From: Paraglaciecola sp. T6c
Lineage (GTDB): Bacteria > Pseudomonadota > Gammaproteobacteria > Enterobacterales > Alteromonadaceae
Length of the DNA: 64,000 bases
Reading direction: 5' to 3'
Assembly (NCBI RefSeq): GCF_000014225.1
Contig: NC_008228.1
Span: forward strand, 1,364,001-1,428,000
Below the pieces are notes generated by a model that was given only the letters and a program-made list of their open reading frames with translations, was not told where the DNA came from and made no database searches. The position numbers and the translations under genes were made by a program. Below, piece after piece: positions 34,289 to 41,718 of this stretch (position 1 is its first letter; every line of letters starts with the position of its first letter).

Positions 34289-35095
34289 CTACTGATAGCT
34301 TTGCCTAAATTCAGACGGTTTTGTTTCAAATAGCTGGTAAAACTTACGGCTGAAATAACTGGCATCTTGAAAGCCTACTTCTGCGGCAATCACGTTTATG
34401 GGTAGGGTGGTTTCCACTAATAAGCGCCTCGCATTTTCTAATCTGACTTGAATAATGTAGTGCCTTGGGGTGAGCCCCAAGTACTTTTTAAACCGTCTCT
34501 CAAGGGCGCTTATCGACAGATGCGATAAAGATGCTAGCTCTTGCATAGACAAGTTCTGCATATAGTGCTGGCGAATATGGCTCATAGGGGTTTTGAGAGC
34601 GTCCATGCTGTTTAGCGCCACTGAGGTTTTCTCCAAATGGCGCGACGTCCCATACGAGCCGATAATGGTGCCGTCAGCGTCATAAAGTGGGCGTTTTGAT
34701 GTGGTGAACCAGCACACTTCACCGGATTCAAGCACATTCATTTCAAGACGTTCTGTTACCGTTTCTCCTTTTACCACCCGCTGGTCATCATTTAAAAACT
34801 GTTTGGCAATATGCCTTGGGGCAAAATCGGCATCGGTCTGACCAAGCGCTTGTTCAAGTGTGTGAATACCCACGTGCTCCAAAAAGCATTGGTTGGCGTG
34901 TATTAATCGACTATGGGTGTCCTTTATCCAAAACAGAATGTCCGGTAGCAGATCAAACATAGATAACAGCTGACTGATATTGCAGCGCTGAATAAATTGC
35001 GCGCTTTGTTCACTGCTTATGTGGTGTGTCGTCATGGTGAATGGCTTGCTCGTGTCAAATATTTCCGAAGGCTTAATATAGGTAGATAAGCGCAC
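34289..35095 (-). CDS. PAS domain-containing AraC-family regulator
   Basis: A 268-residue regulator with an N-terminal PAS fold (about 45-150: LPDILFWIKDTHSRLIHANQ, LGQTDADFAPRHI, GSYGTSRHLE) and a C-terminal AraC double helix-turn-helix (MQELASLSHLSISALERRFKKYLG, then AAEVGFQDASYFSRKFYQLFETKPSEFR). It probably binds a small ligand or senses redox or light through PAS. The frame begins with GTG at 35095; ATG 35035 is an alternative, and neither has a strong ribosome binding site. It faces, across a 350-base gap, a decayed gene and a sugar isomerase, its likely targets. Confidence 0.88.
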   Translation of the reverse strand: MRLSTYIKPSEIFDTSKPFTMTTHHISSEQSAQFIQRCNISQLLSMFDLLPDILFWIKDTHSRLIHANQCFLEHVGIHTLEQALGQTDADFAPRHIAKQFLNDDQRVVKGETVTERLEMNVLESGEVCWFTTSKRPLYDADGTIIGSYGTSRHLEKTSVALNSMDALKTPMSHIRQHYMQNLSMQELASLSHLSISALERRFKKYLGLTPRHYIIQVRLENARRLLVETTLPINVIAAEVGFQDASYFSRKFYQLFETKPSEFRQSYQ

Positions 35096-35447
35096 ACTGT
35101 ATAGTCATAAAGTCTACTCACTATTAGCGTTATAGCGATTTACATTAACAACGTCTCTTTTCAAACGCTGATTTAATCCTAGTTTAATCCGATTTTACGT
35201 TATCTGAACTTAACTTATGGTCTTACAATAATTAACACTTAGTTAACTTTATTTCCCTTTTACTGAGCTTATCTAATATTGGTTTGAACTCATGCACAAG
35301 ATTAACCACTTAGCTAAGAGAAAGACTCGGACTAACCGGGCAATAGTCGCTTTGATTAACAAATTTTGGTGTTAAATTAGTTCACAGCGACTGAACACAA
35401 TTTTGAAGGTAAAAGCGTTTTCTATGGATAAATGATCAACACGCATT
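35096..35447. other. AT-rich divergent promoter region upstream of the decayed Tat gene
   Basis: About 350 bases without a gene. It contains TTTAATCC twice within 20 bases (near 35170-35190) and several TTAAC repeats, plausible regulator contacts, but no recognisable consensus site. Both the PAS-AraC gene (minus) and the following isomerase unit (plus) should start here. Confidence 0.5.
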
Positions 35448-35588
35448 ATGGGTGAGGTGTCACAAGACGCCAATCAATCAGGCGATAAAGGCACGCCCAT
35501 TAAGAGCCCAAAGAAGCGCTCGTTCCTTCTGGGGTTAGGTGCATTAGTCGGGGCTGCTGGCGCTGAAATGCGGCAAGGGCGCATTTAG
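35448..35588 (+). pseudogene. Truncated Tat-leader protein, remnant like gluconate dehydrogenase subunit 3
   Basis: A 46-codon frame from ATG 35448: a hydrophilic start, then PKKRSFLLGLGALVGAAGAE, followed six codons later by a stop. The leader is the type found on gluconate-2-dehydrogenase subunit-3-like proteins, which pair with GMC oxidoreductases next to AP-endonuclease-2-type sugar isomerases, exactly the fold of the next gene. The rest of that protein and the GMC partner are missing here, so I read it as the scar of a deletion fused to an unrelated few codons. A genuine small peptide cannot be excluded. The leader has KR rather than RR. Confidence 0.5.
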
Positions 35589-35641
35589 TTTTTCGCAACG
35601 TAAGAAATTACGCAAAATGTAAAATATAGAAAGGAATAGAA

Positions 35642-36535
35642 ATGAAATTAGCAAATTTTACATCACGAGTCGCTCTGATAATGAGTGCCATCGTTATCAC
35701 CATAACGCTAAGTGGTTGTGATCAAGTTGAAAAACAGAAAAGCGCAAAGAAAGCTTCAGCCATCGAACCTCAAGTGAGTGTGCAGTTATGGTCGGTAAAA
35801 GATGAAGTGAAGCGTGATTTCGAAGGAACCCTCACTATATTGGCTGACATGGGCTTTGATGGTGTTGAGTTCGCAGGCGACTTTGGTAAATATGAGCAAA
35901 ACCCGAAAGCACTGAAAGCATTTCTTGATGGACTGGGTTTAAAAGTCAGCGGCGCGCATATTCCGTTTGAAAAACTAGACGAACAGCAATTTGCTGACAC
36001 AGTGGCGTTTTATAAAGCTATTGGCTGCGATAGCTTGATAGTACCTTACGACGCTCGAGCGTTTGACGCTCAGCAGGTTAACGCTGTCGTAGCAGATTTG
36101 AATCGGTTGTCTGATAAGCTAGCGCCAGAGGGCATAAAGATTGGTTATCACAATCACGAAAAAGAGTTTGATGACTACCAGCAAAGTACCTATTGGGATT
36201 ACATTGCGCAAAACACCCATAAAAACGTCATTTTGCAGCAAGATGTGGGCTGGACGACCTATGCTGGTAAAGATCCCGTTGAATATGTTAAGCGCTACCC
36301 TGGCCGCACTTTTACCACTCATTACAAGGTCAAACTACCGGATGATGCAAAGGGGAAGCTGCCGTTAATTGGTCAAGACACCATAAACTGGCCGAATCTG
36401 ATTGACGCCAATATGACCGTTGGCGGAACACACTGGCTTGTGGTTGAGCAAGAAGAATATCCTAACGATTTAAGACCGCTAGAAGCGGTTAAAATATCGA
36501 AGCAGGGCTTAGCGGAGTTTCTTGACGCGCGCTAG
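35642..36535 (+). CDS. Lipoprotein sugar phosphate isomerase/epimerase (AP endonuclease 2 fold)
   Basis: A 297-residue TIM-barrel protein with a lipoprotein signal peptide: hydrophobic stretch then LSGC lipobox, giving Cys26 as the lipidated residue. The barrel shows VSVQLWSVKDEV, GFDGVEFAGDFG, KVSGAHIPFEKL, IGYHNHEKEFD and LQQDVGWTTYAGKDP, with His/Asp/Glu metal ligands. Relatives act on sugars oxidised by GMC-type dehydrogenases. An exported isomerase beside a truncated Tat protein suggests periplasmic sugar catabolism, now partly lost. AAAGGAATAGAA upstream supports ATG 35642. Confidence 0.88.
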   Translation: MKLANFTSRVALIMSAIVITITLSGCDQVEKQKSAKKASAIEPQVSVQLWSVKDEVKRDFEGTLTILADMGFDGVEFAGDFGKYEQNPKALKAFLDGLGLKVSGAHIPFEKLDEQQFADTVAFYKAIGCDSLIVPYDARAFDAQQVNAVVADLNRLSDKLAPEGIKIGYHNHEKEFDDYQQSTYWDYIAQNTHKNVILQQDVGWTTYAGKDPVEYVKRYPGRTFTTHYKVKLPDDAKGKLPLIGQDTINWPNLIDANMTVGGTHWLVVEQEEYPNDLRPLEAVKISKQGLAEFLDAR

Positions 36536-36603
36536 CGTTGAATGGGCGACGCATCTCCAGTAGCCCCGCGTGTGAAATGCATGCTGGGCTCCATTTATGT
36601 CCG

Positions 36604-37185
36604 CTATGGGGTAGGGACAATGGAATCCATAACGGCTTTCAAACCTGGCTTGTTGTCGATGATTTCTTGATGGGTTAACCCCACCATTTCATAGGGTAAT
36701 ATCAACCACTTATCTGAGGTATTAATAAAATAGTCAGGCACCCTGTCAGTACGGTTGTTGGCGGGTTTGAACCAAGGCACCGCGACTTTGAAATCTTTGG
36801 GCATATTGCGCTTAGCGCGCGATGATAATTGGTCAAGAACCGCCTTAATACTCAAGCCTGAGCTGTATACGTCATCAACAATCAGCAACTTATCATCTTG
36901 ATTGAGGTTCTCTAATAGGTACTGCAAACCATGCACTTTAATGCCTTGTTCACTATCAATCATCTGTTGATAACCAGGTTGCCCCTGATAGGAGGTACGA
37001 ATTGAAATATGGTCAGTCTCAACGCCCAAATACTGCAGGCATTCCTGCACATAAATGCCGACAGTGCTGCCGCCACGCCAAATACCCACCACAAAGTCGG
37101 GGCGGTAGTTGCTATTGAATATTTCTACCCCTAGTCTAAATGCGTCTTGGATCAGGGCATCTTCGCTAATAAATGTTTTTTCCAT
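36604..37185 (-). CDS. Phosphoribosyltransferase (hypoxanthine/xanthine type)
   Basis: A 193-residue type-I phosphoribosyltransferase. The PRPP-binding motif is KLLIVDDVYSSGLSI; the N-terminal GIWRGGSTVGIYVQECL and SIRTSYQ segments and C-terminal VPWFKPANNRTDRVPDYFI match a bacterial group annotated as hypoxanthine or xanthine phosphoribosyltransferases. The base it uses is not certain. ATG 37185 with AAGGACAAAGG upstream is the real start; the frame to 37236 is surplus. It is divergent from a paralogue at 37333 with about 147 bases between them. Confidence 0.88.
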   Translation of the reverse strand: MEKTFISEDALIQDAFRLGVEIFNSNYRPDFVVGIWRGGSTVGIYVQECLQYLGVETDHISIRTSYQGQPGYQQMIDSEQGIKVHGLQYLLENLNQDDKLLIVDDVYSSGLSIKAVLDQLSSRAKRNMPKDFKVAVPWFKPANNRTDRVPDYFINTSDKWLILPYEMVGLTHQEIIDNKPGLKAVMDSIVPTP

Positions 37186-37332
37186 ACCTTTGTCCTTAAC
37201 ATCGCGGCTATTACCACGCCAGTTCATCGGTGTCACCGACTGCCAAAAGTCAATAAACTACTCATCTCTCTATGAAGATCGCGTACAATACGCGTTCAAT
37301 CACTTATTTATCAAGTTTGTGTTAAGCCTATT

Positions 37333-37899
37333 ATGTCTGAAAAAATCTACCTCAGCGCGCAAGATCTGCTAATAGACTCCTTTAGCCTCGGAGCCAAAGT
37401 ATTTAACGATGGTTTCAAACCCAATTATATCATCGCTATCTGGCGCGGTGGAACGCCCATTGGCGTAGCGGTGCAAGAGATTCTGCAATACTACGGTATT
37501 GAGAGCGACCACATTGCGATACGTACATCGTCCTATAGCGGTATCGATGGTAGGGCTAAAGAGGTACGCGTTCATGGAATGAACTATCTCATCAAAAATA
37601 TTAGAGCAGAAGATCGATTGCTTATTGTTGATGACGTTTTCGATACGGGGTTGACGATTCAAGCGGTTATCAATCACCTCAAAGAAAAAACACGTCTTAA
37701 CGCCCCTAGTGATATTCGCGTCGCTGTGCCTTACTTTAAACCTACGCGTAACAAAACCGATATGGTTCCCGACTACTATCTGCACGCCACTGAGAGCTGG
37801 TTAAAATACCCCCATTCGTTAGAAGGCCTGACAGAAGAAGAAATTGCCAAACACCGACCTGAACTTTACGACATTATAAAAGGTGCCAAAAAGCCGTAA
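37333..37899 (+). CDS. Phosphoribosyltransferase, paralogue of the divergent neighbour
   Basis: A 188-residue type-I phosphoribosyltransferase. PRPP motif RLLIVDDVFDTGLTI; IIAIWRGGTPIGVAVQEIL, YGIESDHIAIRTSS and VPYFKPTRNKTDMVPDYYL line up with the neighbour at 36604-37185 over the whole length, so the two are paralogues. Conserved differences around the base loop (SSG versus DTG; WRGGST versus WRGGTP) suggest different purine preferences. It has only a weak ribosome binding site upstream of ATG 37333. Confidence 0.88.
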   Translation: MSEKIYLSAQDLLIDSFSLGAKVFNDGFKPNYIIAIWRGGTPIGVAVQEILQYYGIESDHIAIRTSSYSGIDGRAKEVRVHGMNYLIKNIRAEDRLLIVDDVFDTGLTIQAVINHLKEKTRLNAPSDIRVAVPYFKPTRNKTDMVPDYYLHATESWLKYPHSLEGLTEEEIAKHRPELYDIIKGAKKP

Positions 37900-37951
37900 A
37901 TCAAAGTTATCGGCGATGGTCTATATCACGGCTATTACCTATGGGCTCCAT

Positions 37952-38019
37952 CAACGAAAGCTCGTTGGTTGTCATAGATACAATAAAACGTGCATCTAAT
38001 GCTGAATATCAACGAGCTT
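37952..38019. repeat. Overlapping inverted repeats between convergent genes
   Basis: CAACGA-AAGC-TCGTTG (37952-37967) forms a local six-pair hairpin. AAGCTCGTTG (37958-37967) is also the exact reverse complement of CAACGAGCTT (38010-38019). The middle arm can pair with either side. It lies in the 3' region shared by the plus-strand phosphoribosyltransferase and minus-strand yceH, suggesting a bidirectional transcript end without a clear T-tract. Confidence 0.6.
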
Positions 38020-38020
38020 C

Positions 38021-38713
38021 TTATCGGGTTAATTCATCAAGGGTTTGTTTCAGTTGTTCTAGTTCACAGCGTAACTGAGTCACGGTATCTTCAAGGGCGC
38101 AGATGCGTGCTTCTTGAGCGGTATCGTTGGTCGCGACCGTGGTGTTCGAGGCGTTAGGTTGACTGCTTTTACTCGCTATTGCAGGTTCGTGGCTAATGAC
38201 TTCATTAGTGTCTTTGTAAAATTGCTGAGCGTAGCGTGATTCCCGTTTACCTGGCTCTCGTTCAAGGCGCACCACCAGCTGCTCGCCGTTTACATCCATC
38301 AATTCATTTAGGGCTTTTTCGACTTCATCCACATGGGTAAAACCAGCCATACGCTGGGCACGGGTGCGAAGCTCTCCGGGTGTTTGCGGACCGCGTAATA
38401 ACATCACGCAAATGATGGCTAACTGTTGAGGCGTGAGCTGTAAATCGCTGAATTCTGTATTACAAAAACGATGTTTGTAGCGTGTGGCACGACTGCCGCT
38501 TTGCTCAAATATCAAGTTCTTGGCATGTAATTCATCCAGGGTATTTTGTACTTCAAGCTCAGTGAGCTCCATCACTGGTTCACGGTTACTTTTCTGGTTA
38601 CAGGCTGTGGTCACGCTGTTCAATGAAAGGGGATATTGTTCAGGTGTGGTGACTTCTTTTTCAAGTAGCACCCCGATAACGCGCGCTTGGGACTGGGTTA
38701 AGGTAACTAACAA
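38021..38713 (-). CDS. YceH/DUF480 family protein
   Basis: A 230-residue protein of two winged-helix repeats: residues 5-85 (ARVIGVLLEKEVTTPEQYPLSLNSV, TACNQKSNREPVM) and 90-170 (CVMLLRGPQTPGELRTRAQRM, ERGPGKRESRYAQ-type region), with a C-terminal coiled coil (ICALEDTVTQLRCELEQLKQ). Family members are conserved in Gammaproteobacteria without a settled role. It begins with TTG 38713, seven bases after a strong AAGGAG; no ATG is nearby. Divergent from the deacetylase gene. Confidence 0.9.
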   Translation of the reverse strand: MLVTLTQSQARVIGVLLEKEVTTPEQYPLSLNSVTTACNQKSNREPVMELTELEVQNTLDELHAKNLIFEQSGSRATRYKHRFCNTEFSDLQLTPQQLAIICVMLLRGPQTPGELRTRAQRMAGFTHVDEVEKALNELMDVNGEQLVVRLEREPGKRESRYAQQFYKDTNEVISHEPAIASKSSQPNASNTTVATNDTAQEARICALEDTVTQLRCELEQLKQTLDELTR

Positions 38714-38815
38714 GATAACTCCTTAGAAAATAATTATGCCTTGCAGCGAAGGAAAGCCGGCGAGACAATAAGGTAAATAACGCTTTGGCCTATACGAGTG
38801 GCTGAAGTTAAGTAT

Positions 38816-39736
38816 ATGAATGAGAGCCATCTTTTGTCGACACCTTTAGTTTTTCACCCCATTTACAGTCAGCTAGATTTACCGTTCAAACATCGCTTTC
38901 CCATTGAAAAGTATCAAGCAATTTACGATAAGCTTATCGGCTTAGGTGTCCCCCAAGGCCAATTTCACCAGCCGCACGCGCTCACGCCTAGCCAGTTAAA
39001 CCGTGTTTACAGTCCTGACTATGTGAATGACCTTACCCGAGGAATGCTGGATCCTAAAGCGATGCGTAGGATTGGTTTCCCTTGGTCTGAGCAGCTGATT
39101 GCACGTTCGCTTACAGCGGTAGGGGGGACGGTTTTAACCTCCTCACTTGCCCTTGAGCACGGTAAAGCCCTGAATTTAACTGGTGGGTATCATCATGCGT
39201 TCGCAAATTTTGGTTCAGGCTTTTGCTTGTTCAATGATTTGTATTTAGCGGCGCTGAATGTGTTGCAAACGCCCACCATAAGAAAAGTACTGATCTTCGA
39301 CTGTGATGTGCATCAAGGGGATGGTACGGCCAAGCTCGCTTCCAATAATAAGCGTGTTTTCACGGTATCCATTCACTCAGAAAAGAACTTTCCCCATCGT
39401 AAGCAGGTTTCTGACTTAGACTTTCCTTTGGCGAAGGGAACGACAGATGACGAGTATTTAGCGATAGTGAAACGCGCGTTGAGCCAAGCGTTTACGGAGT
39501 TTCAACCCGATGCTGTGATATATGATGCCGGTGTGGATATTCATATTAACGATGATTTGGGACATTTACATATTTCGACTCCCGGTGTGTACGCCCGCGA
39601 TTGCATGGTGTTTGAAGCGTGTGAGAAATACGGTGTCCCTGTAGCCGCGGTAATAGGAGGCGGATATCAACGAGATATAGATGCTTTGGTGGATGTGCAT
39701 TTGCAGTTATATAGAGCTGCGGGTGTTGTAGCTTGA
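38816..39736 (+). CDS. Histone deacetylase-like amidohydrolase
   Basis: A 306-residue zinc hydrolase of the HDAC/AcuC/APAH superfamily. Catalytic features are GGYHHAFANFGSGFC (paired His), IFDCDVHQGDGTA (Asp and His zinc ligands) and YDAGVDIHIND (second Asp). It removes acetyl groups from lysine or polyamines; the substrate is not determinable. The frame is open to a GTG at 38798; ATG 38816 is my choice. It ends 13 bases from the convergent DUF6435 gene. Confidence 0.9.
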   Translation: MNESHLLSTPLVFHPIYSQLDLPFKHRFPIEKYQAIYDKLIGLGVPQGQFHQPHALTPSQLNRVYSPDYVNDLTRGMLDPKAMRRIGFPWSEQLIARSLTAVGGTVLTSSLALEHGKALNLTGGYHHAFANFGSGFCLFNDLYLAALNVLQTPTIRKVLIFDCDVHQGDGTAKLASNNKRVFTVSIHSEKNFPHRKQVSDLDFPLAKGTTDDEYLAIVKRALSQAFTEFQPDAVIYDAGVDIHINDDLGHLHISTPGVYARDCMVFEACEKYGVPVAAVIGGGYQRDIDALVDVHLQLYRAAGVVA

Positions 39737-39749
39737 CCCGAATTACTTG

Positions 39750-39920
39750 TTATTTTTTTTCAAGCGTCTCTATTTCGCTCCACAGGGCCTCAGCTTCTGC
39801 GGTCAACATTGCATAGCTACGTATATCACCTTTGCGCTGGGCTAACATGGCTTGTTCAAGTTTCTGGTCGTATTGTTTTTTCATTTTATTTAACGGAGAC
39901 GATTTTAAGAAGCCAAACAT
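39750..39920 (-). CDS. DUF6435 small protein
   Basis: A 56-residue frame starting MFGFLKSSPLNKMKKQYDQK, then an AMLAQRKGDIRSYAMLTAEAE segment and ending LEKK. Its short hydrophobic N-terminus, KQY-x-K charged helix and AQRxGDI pattern match DUF6435, a group of tiny alpha-helical proteins of unknown function widely seen in marine gammaproteobacteria. AGGAAA upstream of ATG 39920 is a good ribosome binding site. Convergent with the deacetylase gene. Confidence 0.8.
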   Translation of the reverse strand: MFGFLKSSPLNKMKKQYDQKLEQAMLAQRKGDIRSYAMLTAEAEALWSEIETLEKK

Positions 39921-40076
39921 ACATTTTCCTATTGGTTGTGACGAAGACGTTATTCAACACGCCATTAATCAGTGAGTCAAAGTCTTACTGTTGTTATTGT
40001 GTTTGGGATCAATTACCTGCCTCTAGTTAGAATGTGGCACCTATCTCAACTCTTTTAATTTTTGGTCGCACCAACT

Positions 40077-40119
40077 GAACGTGACAGAAGGGCTGATCGT
40101 CAACTTAGTCGTCACGTTC
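40077..40119. repeat. 9-base inverted repeat 3' of the cyclophilin gene
   Basis: GAACGTGAC (40077-40085) and GTCACGTTC (40111-40119) are exact reverse complements 25 bases apart, directly after the minus-strand cyclophilin stop codon. It may be the 3' stem of that transcript; there is no clear T-tract. Confidence 0.5.
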
Positions 40120-40125
40120 GCGATG

Positions 40126-40761
40126 TTACTCAGCCAATGTTATGGCTATTATTTTGATAGATTGGGCTAAGATCTGATTTTTAATGTAGGGATCTTCAAC
40201 GACTTTTGCCTGTCGATTACGTTGAATTTTTTTGACGATATCCATTCCTGCAGTCACTCTCCCAAATGCAGCAAAACCTTGACCATCAGGATTCCTAGCG
40301 CCGCCATAATCGAGAGAAGACTGCTCCCCAACACAAATGAAAAACTGTTGAGTAGCAGTGTTGGGCCCACCTCTGGCCATCGATAAGGTTCCGTCTTTGT
40401 GTTTTATTCCGCTGAGTTTAGTGGTTTCAAGCACGATAGGCGGGAAGTCCTCGAACTGAGGGTTAGTGCGCCCTTGAATAACCGATATTGGTGGTGTGCC
40501 TTGGTCGTTATCAGGGCCCACTACGCGGTAAAATTCGCCTCCCGTGAACGCTGATTGTTGAATATATGCAATGAAATTAGCCACAGTAACAGGTGCTTTT
40601 TGTGCAAATAGTGCTATTTCAATATTCCCTAAAGCGGTTTGAATGACAGCTTGTTGAGTTGCTTTTTGTGACGTCAGTGGGGTTTGCGCAGATGCAAAAA
40701 GTGAATTTGTTAAACTAAGCAACACTAACGAAAGAAGTATAGAGCGAGGGTAGGGAGACAT
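40126..40761 (-). CDS. Periplasmic peptidyl-prolyl cis-trans isomerase (cyclophilin type)
   Basis: A 211-residue protein with a signal peptide (LLSLVLLSLTNSLFASA) and a cyclophilin domain: QTALGNIEIALFAQKAPVTVANF, FTGGEFYRVV, MARGGPNTATQQFFICVGEQ and GFAAFGRVTAGMDIVKKIQ. It speeds proline isomerisation of exported proteins. The usual tight FxxxxGP turn is reduced, as in bacterial PpiA-like members. AAGGAA nine bases upstream supports ATG 40761. Stands alone. Confidence 0.92.
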   Translation of the reverse strand: MSPYPRSILLSLVLLSLTNSLFASAQTPLTSQKATQQAVIQTALGNIEIALFAQKAPVTVANFIAYIQQSAFTGGEFYRVVGPDNDQGTPPISVIQGRTNPQFEDFPPIVLETTKLSGIKHKDGTLSMARGGPNTATQQFFICVGEQSSLDYGGARNPDGQGFAAFGRVTAGMDIVKKIQRNRQAKVVEDPYIKNQILAQSIKIIAITLAE

Positions 40762-40988
40762 ATTGTAAATTCCTTTTTAAATGGGGGTATGTCATTAGAA
40801 GGCATCAGTAAGCATTTTTCAATGAAGAGTCGAATTCGAGTATTGTTCAATGGTATGACTTTAGGGGCCGTTTGCTAACTGTACGATTAGTATCGCTGTC
40901 GCTTAAGGCTTGTCGGTAACAATGCCGCAGCGATAAGGCATGCTGTGGCATTAGAGTACTGTGAAGTAGCGAAAATCAACTTGTGTTG

Positions 40989-41546
40989 TTACGGCATAGC
41001 TTTCATCGCTTGGTTAAACTTGTGTTGCCCGTTAACAACCCAACTTGGTGTGGCTTCGCCAGCACCAGCGTATCGCAAGCTGGGGTGCTGACTCGTTACC
41101 TGTTGTAACACGGATTCTTGCTCAGCGGTGATATCAACGAAAAAGACATGCATGCCTTGCCCAAGGAGTTGCTGGAAACGCTTAAATTGGTAATTAGGTG
41201 TTTGAATGCCTATCAAGCCACCTTCCCATGTACAAAACCCTAAAACGACCACCGCACAAAAACCAAACGGGATCCAGCCTACAGCCGTCATATGCCAATT
41301 AAATAAATACGCCACTAATAAAATGAGGAATGCGCCGATAATGCCAATAACGGCGCCTAACTGAGTGGAGTGAACGACGTCTTTTTTTAAGACGGATTCT
41401 ATTGCATGTAAATGGTGTTTTTCTAACTCGGCGTCATTTTCACTGAGTACGTGAAATTGAGGTACCGTCAAGCCGTTGTCTACTAGTTCCCTTTCAACTT
41501 GTTCTAAATCTCCTAAATCATCAGTTATGTAGTAATGTCTAAACAT
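40989..41546 (-). CDS. Small two-helix membrane protein, conserved hypothetical
   Basis: A 185-residue protein: a soluble N-terminal part (MFRHYYITDDLGDLEQVERELV, then PQFHVLSENDAELEKHHL), two membrane helices (about 65-90 and 93-115), and a soluble C-terminal part (QLLGQGMHVFFVDITAEQES). The N-terminal layout resembles proteins that databases label loosely as NAD/FAD-utilising enzymes, but I see no nucleotide-binding motif. GGAG upstream of ATG 41546 sets the start; the open frame further upstream runs antisense to the antiporter gene and is not coding. Divergent from that antiporter. Confidence 0.75.
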   Translation of the reverse strand: MFRHYYITDDLGDLEQVERELVDNGLTVPQFHVLSENDAELEKHHLHAIESVLKKDVVHSTQLGAVIGIIGAFLILLVAYLFNWHMTAVGWIPFGFCAVVVLGFCTWEGGLIGIQTPNYQFKRFQQLLGQGMHVFFVDITAEQESVLQQVTSQHPSLRYAGAGEATPSWVVNGQHKFNQAMKAMP

Positions 41547-41718
41547 AGGTTTCTCCAGAGTGTTTATTGACCGCTTGTTAACCTGTGAAGTATAGCAGTG
41601 CCGGTAGAAAGCATGCAGAAACGTATTGGGGGGGACACTACCGGCGCGGCTGAACTGATGTGTTAAATGCTTAGGCTCTGATATGATCATGGCTGCATAA
41701 CATTTTCTGGGCAAATTG

